This document shows, piece by piece, positions 17,413 to 25,801 of a stretch of 64,000 bases of DNA; position 1 is the stretch's first letter, and every line of letters begins with the position of its first letter. Where the stretch lies: the NCBI RefSeq assembly GCF_031585635.1, contig NZ_CP134195.1, positions 744,001 to 808,000 on the forward strand, read 5' to 3'. The stretch comes from Paraburkholderia sp. FT54. GTDB taxonomy: Bacteria > Pseudomonadota > Gammaproteobacteria > Burkholderiales > Burkholderiaceae. Below the pieces are notes generated by a model, which saw nothing but the letters and a program-made list of their open reading frames with translations, had not been told where the DNA came from and did not search any database. The position numbers and the translations under genes are program-made.

Positions 17413-18957
17413 ATGGATTACGTTATCGGCGTCGATATCGGCACGCAGAGCACCAAAGCGCTGCTGGTCGATCAGCACGGCGCGATCGTCGCGCAGCATG
17501 CGTCGAGCTATCAGCCGGATACGCCCAAACCGCTGTGGGCGGAACAATGGCCCGCGGTCTGGTTGAAGGCAGTCGTGGAGTGCATCGCCGCGTGCGTCGC
17601 GAAAGCGAAGGAGGCGGGCGTCGCGGCGAAGTCGATCAAAGCGGTGTGCGTGAGCAGCCTGTATGGCGGCTCGGGCATTCCGGTGGATAGCGAGATGCGG
17701 CCGCTCTATCCCTGTCTGATCTGGATGGATCGGCGCGCCACCGAACAGGTTGAATGGGTGCGCGGCAACGTCGATCTCGAACGGCTTTATGCGATTACCG
17801 GCAACGGCGTGGACAGCTATTACGGCTACACGAAGATGTTGTGGCTGCGGGATCACGAGCCGGACGTGTGGTCGCATACGCGCTATTTCCTGCCACCGAA
17901 TGCGTACGTGATTTACATGCTGACCGGCGAGGTGGCTGTGGATCATAGTTCGGCGGGCAATATCGGCGGCATCTACGATATAGGCAAACGCGACTGGTCC
18001 GACGAAGCGCTCGACATGCTAGGCATTCCCGCGACGATGATGCCGGAGCGGCTGGTCGATTCGTCGGAAGTGGTGGGCGGGTTGCTGTCGCAATGGGTCG
18101 AGCAGCTTGGACTGGACGCGGGCACGGCGATTGTCGCGGGTGGCGTGGACGCGGCGATGGCGACGTTCGCGGCCGGCGTCACGCGCGGGGGCCAGCATGT
18201 CGCGATGATCGGCACGAGCATGTGCTGGGGCTATATCAACCAGAGCGTCGATGCACGGCATGGGTTGATCAGCATGCCGCATGTGTTCAACGGGCAGCGC
18301 GATATTTATGTGTTCGGCGGTGCGATTACGGCGGGCGCGTCGGTAACGTGGTATCGCGAGCAGTTTTGTCATGCGGAGATCGAGGCCGCGCGCGCGACGC
18401 CGCATGGTGATCCGCATCGGCTGCTTGAAGAGAGCGCTTCTCGAATTCCGGCTGGTTCTGACGGCGTGATGTTTCTGCCGTATCTGATGGGTGAGCGCAG
18501 TCCGGTGTGGGACGCCAGGGCCAGTGGCGCGTTCGTCGGCTTGAACCTGTTTCATACGCGGGCGCATTTGTATCGCGCGGTGCTGGAGGGTGTGTCGTTC
18601 GCGCTGAAGCACAACATTGAAGCTGGGCGTAAAGGCGCGCAGTCGCTCGATGACAAGTTGATCGTGGTGGGTGGCGCCGCGCATTCGGATTTGTGGATGC
18701 AGATCATCGCGGACATCACCGGGTATCCGGTCTATACCATCGAGCAGGACGTGGAGGCGGCGATGGGCGCGGCGTTGCTGGCGGGTGTCGGTGTCGGACT
18801 CGTATCGCGCGAGGAGGCGCAGCGCGGCTGGGTCACGTTAGTCGAACGCGCTCAACCGGACGCGGTGCGGATGGCGTTGTACGAGCAACGGTTCGGCGTT
18901 TATACGGATTTGTATCCGGCGTTGAAGCCGGTCATGCATCGGTTGCGGACATCATGA
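17413..18957 (+). CDS. FGGY-family carbohydrate kinase
   Basis: A 514-aa sugar kinase, beginning GVDIGTQSTKALLVD (phosphate loop) with the catalytic aspartate D246 in AGGVDAAMATFAAG and a C-terminal ATP-binding VVGGAAHSDLWMQ. The Y-rich YYGYTKMLWLRDHEP segment and overall wording do not match XylB, GlpK or AraB closely, so the substrate is open. Context suggests the ketose made by the adjacent dehydrogenases, for example L-xylulose, D-ribulose or erythrulose. GGAGA (17404-17408) precedes the ATG. The stop overlaps the next gene's ATG. Confidence 0.82.
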   Translation: MDYVIGVDIGTQSTKALLVDQHGAIVAQHASSYQPDTPKPLWAEQWPAVWLKAVVECIAACVAKAKEAGVAAKSIKAVCVSSLYGGSGIPVDSEMRPLYPCLIWMDRRATEQVEWVRGNVDLERLYAITGNGVDSYYGYTKMLWLRDHEPDVWSHTRYFLPPNAYVIYMLTGEVAVDHSSAGNIGGIYDIGKRDWSDEALDMLGIPATMMPERLVDSSEVVGGLLSQWVEQLGLDAGTAIVAGGVDAAMATFAAGVTRGGQHVAMIGTSMCWGYINQSVDARHGLISMPHVFNGQRDIYVFGGAITAGASVTWYREQFCHAEIEAARATPHGDPHRLLEESASRIPAGSDGVMFLPYLMGERSPVWDARASGAFVGLNLFHTRAHLYRAVLEGVSFALKHNIEAGRKGAQSLDDKLIVVGGAAHSDLWMQIIADITGYPVYTIEQDVEAAMGAALLAGVGVGLVSREEAQRGWVTLVERAQPDAVRMALYEQRFGVYTDLYPALKPVMHRLRTS

Positions 18958-19691
18958 ATGCTACTTTTGATTTTTCTGGTCGCTCGATTCTTGTGACGGG
19001 GGCTTCGAGTGGCATTGGGCGCGCGACGGTCGAGGCGTTGTGTGCGTCTGGTGCGAGTGTGGTCGCTGCGGCGCGGAATGTGAATGAGCTTGCGCGGCTG
19101 GCTGAGGAAACGGGCTGCGAGCCGTTGGTGCTCGATGTGAGCGATGAGGCTGCTATTGATGACGCGTTCGGTTCGCTCGATACGTTCGATGGGCTCGTGA
19201 ATTGCGCGGGGATTGCGTTGCTCGAGCGGGCTGTGGATACGACTGGTGCTAGTTTTGATCGTGTGATGGCGGTGAATGCGCGCGGCGCGGTGCTGGTTGC
19301 CAAGCATGTGGCGCGCGGGATGATTGGTGCTCAGCGGCCCGGCAGTATCGTTAATGTTTCTAGTCAGGCTGCACTTGTGGCGTTGGATGATCATTTGAGT
19401 TATTCGGCTTCCAAGGCGGCGCTCGATGCTGTTACGCGGGCTTTGTGTGTTGAGTTGGGGCCGTTTGGGATTCGGGTTAATAGCGTTAATCCTACTGTTA
19501 CGTTGACGCCTATGGCGGTGCTGGCGTGGAGTGATCCGGTTAAGCGCGATCCCGCGCTGAGAGCTATTCCGTTGCAGCGGTTTGCTGAGTCGGCTGAAGT
19601 TGCTGCGGCGATTTTGTTTTTGTTGAGTGATGCGGCTTCTATGGTTAGTGGGGTTTGTTTGGCTGTTGATGGGGGGTATACGGCTAGGTGA
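18954..19691 (+). CDS. SDR-family oxidoreductase, L-xylulose reductase (DCXR)-like
   Basis: A 245-aa classical SDR with TGASSGIG near residue 15, NCAG, and the S/Y/K triad in NVSSQAA and YSASKAA. The tail, VNPTVTLTPMAVLAWSDP followed by IPLQRFAE, closely follows the animal DCXR (L-xylulose reductase) pattern. It may interconvert xylitol and L-xylulose or a similar polyol/ketose pair. ATGA overlap couples it to the kinase. The second half shows a marked shift to T-ending and AGA/AGG codons (such as GTT, GCT, TTG, TTT) compared with the kinase upstream. Its stop abuts the inverted-repeat element. Confidence 0.82.
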   Translation: MNATFDFSGRSILVTGASSGIGRATVEALCASGASVVAAARNVNELARLAEETGCEPLVLDVSDEAAIDDAFGSLDTFDGLVNCAGIALLERAVDTTGASFDRVMAVNARGAVLVAKHVARGMIGAQRPGSIVNVSSQAALVALDDHLSYSASKAALDAVTRALCVELGPFGIRVNSVNPTVTLTPMAVLAWSDPVKRDPALRAIPLQRFAESAEVAAAILFLLSDAASMVSGVCLAVDGGYTAR

Positions 19692-19694
19692 GGG

Positions 19695-20038
19695 TTTTTT
19701 TTGCCTGTTCGGCGATTGGTTTTGTCTGGGATCCTAAGGTTTTGGCCTTTCCTTGCTTTGGTAGTGGTTTATTAGCGTTGCCCCTGTGCGGGGCGGCACC
19801 TACTTTCTTTGCCGCCGCAAAGAAAGTAGGCAAAGAAAGCGGCTTCACACCGCTAATTCTTAAGCGGGTCCCCCGCGCAGCCACGGTAGTGGTACATCTG
19901 GAATCTGTGTTCTCGCACATTCGGCGTAAGTGACAAAGCCGTCATACTTCCCGCCTCACGCTGCGCGCTCGCCGGTACGGTCTGCTCGCAAACCTGTGGC
20001 TTTGGTTGTGCTTGGGGGGACTTCGGCTTCGCCTCGGC
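19695..20038 (+). repeat. Left arm of long inverted repeat (~340 bp)
   Basis: The central ~195 bases (19762-19957) match the reverse complement of 21136-21331 with only a few substitutions; the outer and inner parts match less well but stay alignable. It contains a 14-bp perfect hairpin at 19799-19830 (CCTACTTTCTTTGC / GCAAAGAAAGTAGG) and GTGCGGGGCGGCACC. It has no coding character. The near-identity of the central part implies recent duplication, gene conversion or constraint. Confidence 0.85.
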
Positions 20039-20399
20039 AACGCCACACACGGCGCTCGTTTTGAAGGGGCCCTGGGCGGTGGATTGATCTCGCGCTCAGC
20101 AAGACCGTGATACGCACGGAATGGCAGGGCACGCTATTCACCATTGATATGTTTTTGCGCCGGCGCTCATTGGCACTGTGGTCTTTTATGGGCGTAGATG
20201 GTTGGGAAATTTCAGAAATGAATATCGCGCGCGCGGTTTAGCTTGTTCAGGTGATCACTTGCGCAGTGATGTGATTAAACTCATTCCGTCGTGTACTCCA
20301 CGACAACAGGTATAGCAGCCTGTTGAGCATTTTACCCCGCACGCTTGCACACGCCTGTATGCGGCTGCCTTAGCACGTCTGATTTCAAAGGGCGGGCCT

Positions 20400-20530
20400 T
20401 GGCGGGGGAGCCTCGCGGCTCGCCGGTAAGTGGTGAAATGCACCGGTCTGCTATTCCCGTCAATGTGCCCGCTCACCACCGCGCAAGCGACTGTCGGGCG
20501 ATCCGAGTTAAGTTTCAGGGAGATCGCGCC
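20400..20530 (+). ncRNA. Structured leader of the 150-codon gene (candidate cis-regulatory RNA)
   Basis: Visible pairings are GAGCC-TCGC-GGCTC (20408-20421), then two mutually exclusive options: CCGGT/ACCGG with GGTG/CACC (20423-20446), or GTGGTGA (20430-20436) with TCACCAC (20473-20479). An AGGGAGA ribosome site (20517-20523) follows before the ATG at 20531. Competing pairings upstream of a gene are what a switch or attenuator would show. No known riboswitch class was recognised. Confidence 0.4.
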
Positions 20531-20983
20531 ATGAGTAAATCCGCCAAGCATTCACGAACTACGTCGCGCCCGCCTGTTGACGCGCTTCAATACGAGAAAC
20601 TCGCGCTGTCTGCATTCGGGCTCGTTGAGCGGCAATTAAACCAACTGGACAAGCTGGTTACGCTTGTGGCCTCGATAGTTCGGAGTCCGGCTGTGACACG
20701 GGAGGAGAGACAACAACAGCGGAAATTGCTGGAACTGCTGCTCGACACTGGCGAGGATTACCAGCGCGAGGTCGAGATTGATCATGAGCTGTACCAGGTC
20801 ATCGCGCTGGATGCAAAGGGAATCCCTCAAAGCCGCATCACTGCGCGCCATGCAGCGGACCTGCTGGCGAAGGGCACGCGGACGGCGTCAGAGAGCCGCG
20901 AACGTATCGGCGCGACCAGAGCGATGCAGAACCGACCATTTCGCTTCAAAACGATCGCTCGATCAACAGCGACGGCGCATTGA
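20531..20983 (+). CDS. Hypothetical protein, unrecognised, inside the inverted-repeat element
   Basis: A 150-aa mostly helical, charged protein with no signal peptide or membrane segment. A Ser/Thr-rich N-terminus is followed by a long helix (about 20-90) rich in Leu, Glu and Gln, including ERQLNQLDKLVTLVASIV and ERQQQRKLLELLLDTGEDYQ, then a region rich in Arg and Ala. AGGGAGA supports the ATG; the frame is open upstream to 20345 but that part is the structured leader. A GCCCT-TCGC-AGGGC hairpin (20989-21002) follows the stop. Coiled-coil or small DNA-binding roles are possible, but nothing identifies it. Confidence 0.6.
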   Translation: MSKSAKHSRTTSRPPVDALQYEKLALSAFGLVERQLNQLDKLVTLVASIVRSPAVTREERQQQRKLLELLLDTGEDYQREVEIDHELYQVIALDAKGIPQSRITARHAADLLAKGTRTASESRERIGATRAMQNRPFRFKTIARSTATAH

Positions 20984-21396
20984 GATAAGCCCTTCGCAGG
21001 GCAGGGCACGACAATGAAGGCGGCTAGTAAAACCAGAAAGGTGCCGGCATTTCGCCGAGGCAAAGCCGACGGCTCCCACGGCACACAGAAAAACCCACAG
21101 GTTTTGAGCCGACCGTTCCGACGAGCGCGGAGCGCGAGGCGGGAAGTATGACGGCTTTGTCACTTACGCCGAATGCGCGAGAACACAGATTCCAGATGCA
21201 CCACTACCGTGGCTGCGCGGGGGACCCGCTTAAGAATTAGCGGTGTGAAGCCGCTTTCTTTGCCTACTTTCTTTGCGGCGGCAAAGAAAGTAGGTGCCGC
21301 CCCGCACAGGGACAACGCTAATAGACCACTAAGAATTCAAGAAAAGGCCAACACCCAAAGAACACAAAAAAAAGCGCCGCGCAGGCAAAAAAAGTT
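20984..21396. other. Non-coding 3' part of the element
   Basis: Holds the small post-stop hairpin (20989-21002) and then the right inverted-repeat arm. No gene: the frame at 21173-21463 is a translation of the repeat and runs into the 3' end of kynA. Confidence 0.6.
21054..21394 (-). repeat. Right arm of long inverted repeat (~340 bp)
   Basis: Inverted copy of 19695-20038, ending three bases before the kynA stop. It includes the same hairpin at 21263-21294. Differences from the left arm are single substitutions in the core of the repeat and small gaps toward both ends. Confidence 0.85.
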
Positions 21397-22329
21397 CTAC
21401 AGCATAGTCCTCACATGCCAAAGCTCCGGAAACAAAACCACATCCAGCATTTTCCGAAGATAAGTCGCCCCACTGGTCCCACCAGTCCCTTGCTTAAACC
21501 CAATAATCCTCTCAACGGTGGTCACATGCCTAAACCGCCACTGCCGAAAAGCATCCTCGAGATCAACAAGCTCCTCAGCCATCTCATACAGTTCCCAATG
21601 CTGGGAAGGATTCCGATAAACCTCCAACCAGGCCGCTTCAACAGAAGCATCATGAGCAGTAGGCAAAGTCCAATCCCGCTCCAACCTGGAAGGTGAAATC
21701 GCAAACCCCCGCCGAGCGAGCAACCGCACAACCTCATCATAAAAAGAAGGCGCTTCCAACGAAGCCTTAACCTCAGCAAGCACATCAGGCCGATGCGCAT
21801 GCGGCTTCAGCATCTGATCATTCTTATTCCCAAGCAAAAACTCAATCTGCCGATACTGATAAGACTGAAACCCGGAAGAACTCCCCAGATAAGGCCGCAT
21901 CGCCGTGTACTCAGACGGCGTCATAGTCGCAAGAACGCTCCACGCCTGCACCAGCTGCTCCATAATCCGCGACACACGCGCCAGCATCTTGAACGCCGGC
22001 GGCAATTCATCCCGATGCACGGCCTGCAGCGCCGCCCGCAACTCATACAGCGCGAGCTTCATCCACAACTCGCTCGTCTGATGCTGAATGATGAACAGCA
22101 TCTCGTTGTGATCCGGCGACAACGGATGCTGCGCATCCAGCACCGTCCCCAGCGACAAATAATCGCCGTAACTCATCGAGTCAGAAAAATCGAGCTGCGC
22201 ATCGTGCCAGCCATCGCCGGAACCGGCAGCCACGGAACCCGCAGGAGAAGCAACACTCCCATGCCCAAACGGGCATCCCTGAGCCGGCTTCTCTTCCGGC
22301 AACCCCGGTGTTTGCATGTGATCGGTCAT
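21397..22329 (-). CDS. kynA: Tryptophan 2,3-dioxygenase
   Basis: A 310-aa heme dioxygenase that opens the indole ring of L-tryptophan to N-formylkynurenine. Substrate/heme residues are H83 in HQTSELW, R145 in [13 protein letters not shown], axial heme ligand H268 in RFRHVTT and the [15 protein letters not shown] loop. The N-terminal 40 aa are Gly/Ser-rich and disordered, as in other Burkholderiaceae. It is the last gene of kynB-kynU-kynA, 10 bases after kynU. The 3' half uses many T-ending codons, unlike kynU, increasing toward the inverted-repeat element. Confidence 0.95.
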   Translation of the reverse strand: MTDHMQTPGLPEEKPAQGCPFGHGSVASPAGSVAAGSGDGWHDAQLDFSDSMSYGDYLSLGTVLDAQHPLSPDHNEMLFIIQHQTSELWMKLALYELRAALQAVHRDELPPAFKMLARVSRIMEQLVQAWSVLATMTPSEYTAMRPYLGSSSGFQSYQYRQIEFLLGNKNDQMLKPHAHRPDVLAEVKASLEAPSFYDEVVRLLARRGFAISPSRLERDWTLPTAHDASVEAAWLEVYRNPSQHWELYEMAEELVDLEDAFRQWRFRHVTTVERIIGFKQGTGGTSGATYLRKMLDVVLFPELWHVRTML

Positions 22330-22339
22330 CGCGCGCTCC

Positions 22340-23590
22340 TTAGGTCACTGCGCCGCGAGCGGCGAATTCAGGCGCCCGCCAGACCTCGTTCGCGAGTACA
22401 TCGCGCAACGTTTCCACGGCATCCCAGACATCAACAAAGCGCGTGTACAGCGGCGTAAAACCAAACCGCAACACATGCGGCTCGCGATAATCGCCGATCA
22501 CCCCACGTGCGATCAACGCCTGCATCACCTCATATCCATGCGGATGCTCGAAACTCGCATGCGACCCACGCTGCGCGTGTTCACGCGGCGTAACGAGCTT
22601 CAAAGGAAATTCGCTGCAACGCGCTTCGACCAGTTCGATGAACAGATCGGTCAACGCCAGCGACTTCTCGCGAATCGCCAGCATGTCGGTTTGCAAAAAC
22701 ACATCGAGCCCGCACTCGACGAGCGACATCGACACCATCGGCTGCGTGCCGCACAGAAAGCGCCCGATTCCTTCATCGGGCCGATACGCCGGGTCCATCT
22801 CGAACGGCGCGCGATGCCCCCACCAGCCGGACAGCGGTTGCACAGACTCGTTTTGGTGGCGCTTAGGCACCCACACAAACGCGGGCGAACCCGGACCGCC
22901 GTTCAGATACTTATACGTACAGCCAACCGCATAGTCCGCGCCGGCGCCGTTCAGATCGACCGGCACCGCGCCCGCCGAATGCGCGAGGTCCCACAGCGCG
23001 AGCGCGCCCTTGTCGTGGATGAGCTTCGTAAGCGCGGCCATGTCGTGCATGTAGCCGGTGCGGTAGTTCACGTGCGTGATCATCGCAATGGCGGTGTCGT
23101 CGCCGATCGCGTCCGGCAGTTCAGAAGGATCGTCGACGAGGCGCAGTTCATAGCCGCGGTCGAGCTGCGCGATCAAGCCTTGCGCGATGTACAGATCCGT
23201 CGGGAAATTCGAGCGCTCGGACACGATCACGCGACGCTTCGGATCGCGCGCATTCGCGACCCGCAAGGCCGCCGACAGCAGCTTGAACAGATTGATCGAA
23301 ATCGTATCGGTGACGACCACTTCGTTTTCCGCCGCGCCGATCAGCGGCGCGAGCTTGTTGCCGAGGCGGCGCGGCAGCTCGAACCATCCGGCTGTGTTCC
23401 AGCTGCGGATCAGGCCTTCGCCCCATTCAGCACCGATCACGGTTTGTGCGCGCTGCGCGGCGGCCGCGGGCGGCACGCCCAGCGAATTGCCGTCGAGATA
23501 GATGGTGGTCGACGACAGCGCGAACTGATCGCGCAACGTCGCGAGGGGATCGGCGCTGTCGAGCGCGAGTGCTTCGTCACGGTGGTTCAT
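22340..23590 (-). CDS. kynU: Kynureninase
   Basis: A 416-aa PLP enzyme that cleaves L-kynurenine to anthranilate and alanine. PLP lysine is K227 in [13 protein letters not shown], with D201/H204 in DLAHSAG and the N-terminal YLDGNSLG. The start at 23590 gives the conserved N-terminus; the frame is open to 23668 but would overlap the kynB end. A modest GGA precedes it. The order kynB-kynU-kynA on the minus strand is typical for Burkholderia and Ralstonia. Confidence 0.95.
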   Translation of the reverse strand: MNHRDEALALDSADPLATLRDQFALSSTTIYLDGNSLGVPPAAAAQRAQTVIGAEWGEGLIRSWNTAGWFELPRRLGNKLAPLIGAAENEVVVTDTISINLFKLLSAALRVANARDPKRRVIVSERSNFPTDLYIAQGLIAQLDRGYELRLVDDPSELPDAIGDDTAIAMITHVNYRTGYMHDMAALTKLIHDKGALALWDLAHSAGAVPVDLNGAGADYAVGCTYKYLNGGPGSPAFVWVPKRHQNESVQPLSGWWGHRAPFEMDPAYRPDEGIGRFLCGTQPMVSMSLVECGLDVFLQTDMLAIREKSLALTDLFIELVEARCSEFPLKLVTPREHAQRGSHASFEHPHGYEVMQALIARGVIGDYREPHVLRFGFTPLYTRFVDVWDAVETLRDVLANEVWRAPEFAARGAVT

Positions 23591-23618
23591 GGTGATTCCG
23601 TCAGTCAGATGGAGATGT

Positions 23619-24257
23619 TCATTGCGATTCGGGCAGCGCGCGCAGGATGGCGCGCACCGGGCTTGCATCGAGCGTGGTCAGCTTGAGCGGCAGGGCGATC
23701 AGTTCGTAGTCGCCGGGCGCGACGTCGTCGAGCACGATGCCTTCGAGAATCGCCATGCGATGCGCACGGATACGGTGGTGCGCGTCCATCGTCTTCGACT
23801 CTTGCGGATCGAGCGACGGTGTGTCGATGCCGATCAGCATCACGCCTCTCGCGGCCAGCAGGTCGATGGTGTCCGGCGCGACCGCGCAGAACGCGCTGTC
23901 CCACACGGTGGTCGGCGCATTTCTGTAAGTGCGCAGTAAGACTCGTGGCGGCAGATCATCGAGCGAGCCGGTTAGGTGTTGTGGCATCACAACAGGCGAC
24001 GCGCCGATGCAATGAATCACACGGCATCGGCCGAGGTAAGCGTCGAGCGGCACTTCACCGATCGCGGCGCCGTCGGCGTCGTAGTGCAGCGGGGCGTCGG
24101 TGTGTGCGCCGGTGTGCGGCGACAGGGTCAGCCGCGCGACGTTGACGGGCGAGCCCGCCTCCATGCGCCACACGCGCTCGATGCCCACCGGCGTGTCGCC
24201 AGGCCAGACGGGGGTAGTGGTATCGACGGCTGGGGTGATATCCCAAAATGTTGGCAT
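23619..24257 (-). CDS. kynB: Kynurenine formamidase (arylformamidase)
   Basis: A 212-aa cyclase-family metal hydrolase that converts N-formylkynurenine to kynurenine. The metal motif H-x-G-x-H-x-D-x-P is at 48-56 (HTGAHTDAP), with the WPGDTP N-terminal motif. First gene of the operon, divergent from kynR with a 130-base shared control region; its stop is 28 bases from the kynU start. Confidence 0.94.
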   Translation of the reverse strand: MPTFWDITPAVDTTTPVWPGDTPVGIERVWRMEAGSPVNVARLTLSPHTGAHTDAPLHYDADGAAIGEVPLDAYLGRCRVIHCIGASPVVMPQHLTGSLDDLPPRVLLRTYRNAPTTVWDSAFCAVAPDTIDLLAARGVMLIGIDTPSLDPQESKTMDAHHRIRAHRMAILEGIVLDDVAPGDYELIALPLKLTTLDASPVRAILRALPESQ

Positions 24258-24342
24258 AGTCGGATCGGCGGTTTGTGTCTATCCGGGAATGATAGGTGGC
24301 TTGCCGCGAAATGTGATTGCGAAAAAATCTCCTTCTGCGCCG

Positions 24343-24366
24343 TGTCTTGGAACATAATTTGAGACA
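24343..24366. promoter_or_regulatory. Candidate KynR operator
   Basis: TGTCT-N14-AGACA, an inverted repeat of the size used by Lrp/AsnC dimers, lies 22 bases before the kynR ATG in the kynB-kynR divergent region. The AT-rich spacer (AACATAATTT) is also typical. It is a by-eye match only. Confidence 0.35.
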
Positions 24367-24387
24367 AACGGGAAAGGGAGACCGAAT

Positions 24388-24903
24388 ATGAACGCGATCT
24401 CGCTCGACGCCACCGATTGCCGTATCTTGACGGTGCTTCAGCAAGAAGGACGGATCAGCAATCTCGACCTGGCGGAGCGCATTTCGCTCTCGCCGTCAGC
24501 CTGCCTGCGACGCCTGCGCCTGCTCGAGGAACAGGGCGTCATCGAACATTACCGCGCGTGTCTGAACCGCGAAGTGCTGGGTTTCGAACTGGAAGCGTTC
24601 GTGCAGGTGTCCATGCGCAACGACCAGGAGAACTGGCACGAGCGCTTCGCGGAAGCGGTGCGCGACTGGCCGGAAGTGGTCGGCGCGTTCGTCGTGACGG
24701 GGGAGACCCACTATCTGCTGCGCGTCCTCGCGCACAACCTCAAGCATTATTCGGATTTCGTGCTGCAGCGTCTCTACAAGGCGCCGGGTGTGATGGATAT
24801 TCGTTCGAATATCGTGCTGCAGACGCTCAAGGAAGATTCGGGCGTGCCGGTTTCCCTGGTGAAGAAAACCGGCGGGCATAGCGCCGCGCATAACGATCGC
24901 TGA
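24388..24903 (+). CDS. kynR: Lrp/AsnC-family regulator of kynurenine genes
   Basis: A 171-aa Lrp-type protein: N-terminal helix-turn-helix (LDLAERISLSPSACLRRLRLLEEQG) and C-terminal RAM ligand-binding domain (VVGAFVVTGETHYLLRVL). Its divergent position next to kynB and the subfamily wording match KynR, which senses kynurenine and activates kynBUA in pseudomonads and Burkholderia. AAAGGGAGA precedes the ATG. Confidence 0.88.
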   Translation: MNAISLDATDCRILTVLQQEGRISNLDLAERISLSPSACLRRLRLLEEQGVIEHYRACLNREVLGFELEAFVQVSMRNDQENWHERFAEAVRDWPEVVGAFVVTGETHYLLRVLAHNLKHYSDFVLQRLYKAPGVMDIRSNIVLQTLKEDSGVPVSLVKKTGGHSAAHNDR

Positions 24904-24914
24904 GAGAGAGGGCG

Positions 24915-24940
24915 GCCGGCGCTGACACGAGTGCGCCGGC
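24915..24940. terminator. Bidirectional stem-loop between kynR and the flavin reductase
   Basis: GCCGGCGC and GCGCCGGC form an 8-bp perfect stem with a 10-base loop, 11 bases after the kynR stop. T-runs are short (AATTTCCC), so strength is doubtful. Confidence 0.4.
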
Positions 24941-24980
24941 AATTTCCCGTGGCAACGGCCTCGGGCCGCATGTCATTCCT

Positions 24981-25007
24981 GAACCGCTTGAACCGCTTGA
25001 ACCGTTC
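24981..25007. repeat. Three tandem 9-bp repeats
   Basis: GAACCGCTT, GAACCGCTT, GAACCGTTC lie in tandem just after the stop of the flavin reductase (minus strand). A small slippage-type repeat; no function visible. Confidence 0.6.
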
Positions 25008-25034
25008 GTGCCGCATCCAGGCGCGGCGGCGCCG

Positions 25035-25544
25035 TCAAAGCGGTTCGAGTCCGTGAAACAAGCCGTTCTGAAACACCAGCGGCGAAGTCGCCGCGGCATT
25101 CTCATGCACGCCGCAGCGTTCCACTTCACCGACAAAAATCACGTGGTCGCCTTCTTCGTAACGGCTGCGGTTATGGCATTCGAACCAGGCGAGCGCGCCG
25201 TCGAGCACCGGCATGCCGGTGTCGCCTTTCGCGTGCGACACGCCTTCGAAGCGATCGCCCTTCACGGTCGCAAAACGCTTGCACAGATCGAGTTGCGACG
25301 CGGCCAGCACGTTGACCACGTAGTGGCTGTTGGCGCGGAACACCGGCATAGACGCCGAGCGCGTGGCCAGACTCCACAGCACCAGCGGCGGATTGAGCGA
25401 CACCGAATTGAACGAACTGGCCGTGATGCCGATCAGCTGGCCGGACGCCGCACGCGTCGTAATGACGGTGACGCCGGTGGCAAATTGGCTAAGCGCCTGT
25501 TTGAAGGCGTTCTGGTCGAAATTGGGTGGGCTGGCGTGCTTCAT
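25035..25544 (-). CDS. Flavin reductase-like protein (HpaC/FMN-binding split barrel)
   Basis: A 169-aa NAD(P)H:flavin oxidoreductase-type protein: QALSQFATGVTVITT, GITASSFNSVSLNPPLVLWSL and the C-terminal GDHVIFVGEVE are standard for the reductase partners of two-component flavin monooxygenases. No monooxygenase partner lies beside it. The ATG at 25544 is chosen as the family N-terminus; the frame is open to 25667 without homology. It converges on kynR and diverges from msrA. Confidence 0.82.
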   Translation of the reverse strand: MKHASPPNFDQNAFKQALSQFATGVTVITTRAASGQLIGITASSFNSVSLNPPLVLWSLATRSASMPVFRANSHYVVNVLAASQLDLCKRFATVKGDRFEGVSHAKGDTGMPVLDGALAWFECHNRSRYEEGDHVIFVGEVERCGVHENAAATSPLVFQNGLFHGLEPL

Positions 25545-25801
25545 CGGGCGCAAGTCCCTGGCGCAAACCGGGTGAATCCCGGGCTGGACCGATCGCGCGC
25601 GCGGCTGGAAACAAATGATTCGAAAGTCATAGTGAAAATCGTCGATTTGTCCCAATTTTAACTGCAATCGCGGCGGATTGGCCGCGACCCCCGCCGGTGA
25701 ATGAAAAAGCCGCTAAGCTGGAAAGGTCGGGTAGTGGCATGAGCGTTGCGGCGAACTGCGGGCCGGCATCGGCCGACTATGAGTTTGAAGGAGCGTGCAG
25801 C

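Larger units (their letters stand above)
19692..21396. mobile_element. Inverted-repeat-bounded element between two convergent genes
   Basis: The space between the SDR stop (19689-19691) and the kynA stop (21397-21399) is filled by one symmetrical unit: left arm 19695-20038, core 20039-21053, inverted right arm 21054-21394. The core carries a structured leader and a 150-codon gene. There is no transposase, so it could be a non-autonomous transposable unit, a repeat pair that captured a gene, or a large repetitive intergenic family. The outer ends start with runs of T/A (TTTTTTTGCCTG) next to both stop codons. The call as mobile is inference. Confidence 0.45.

Noticed and set aside
20255..20551. 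98-codon minus-strand frame in the repeat element
   Set aside because: It overlaps the structured leader and has no good ribosome site. It is more likely antisense of a conserved RNA than a protein gene, although a small protein cannot be fully excluded.
21173..21463. 96-codon frame across the right repeat arm
   Set aside because: Most of it translates the inverted repeat, and the left arm gives a similar frame on the minus strand (19684-19920); it then runs into the antisense of kynA.
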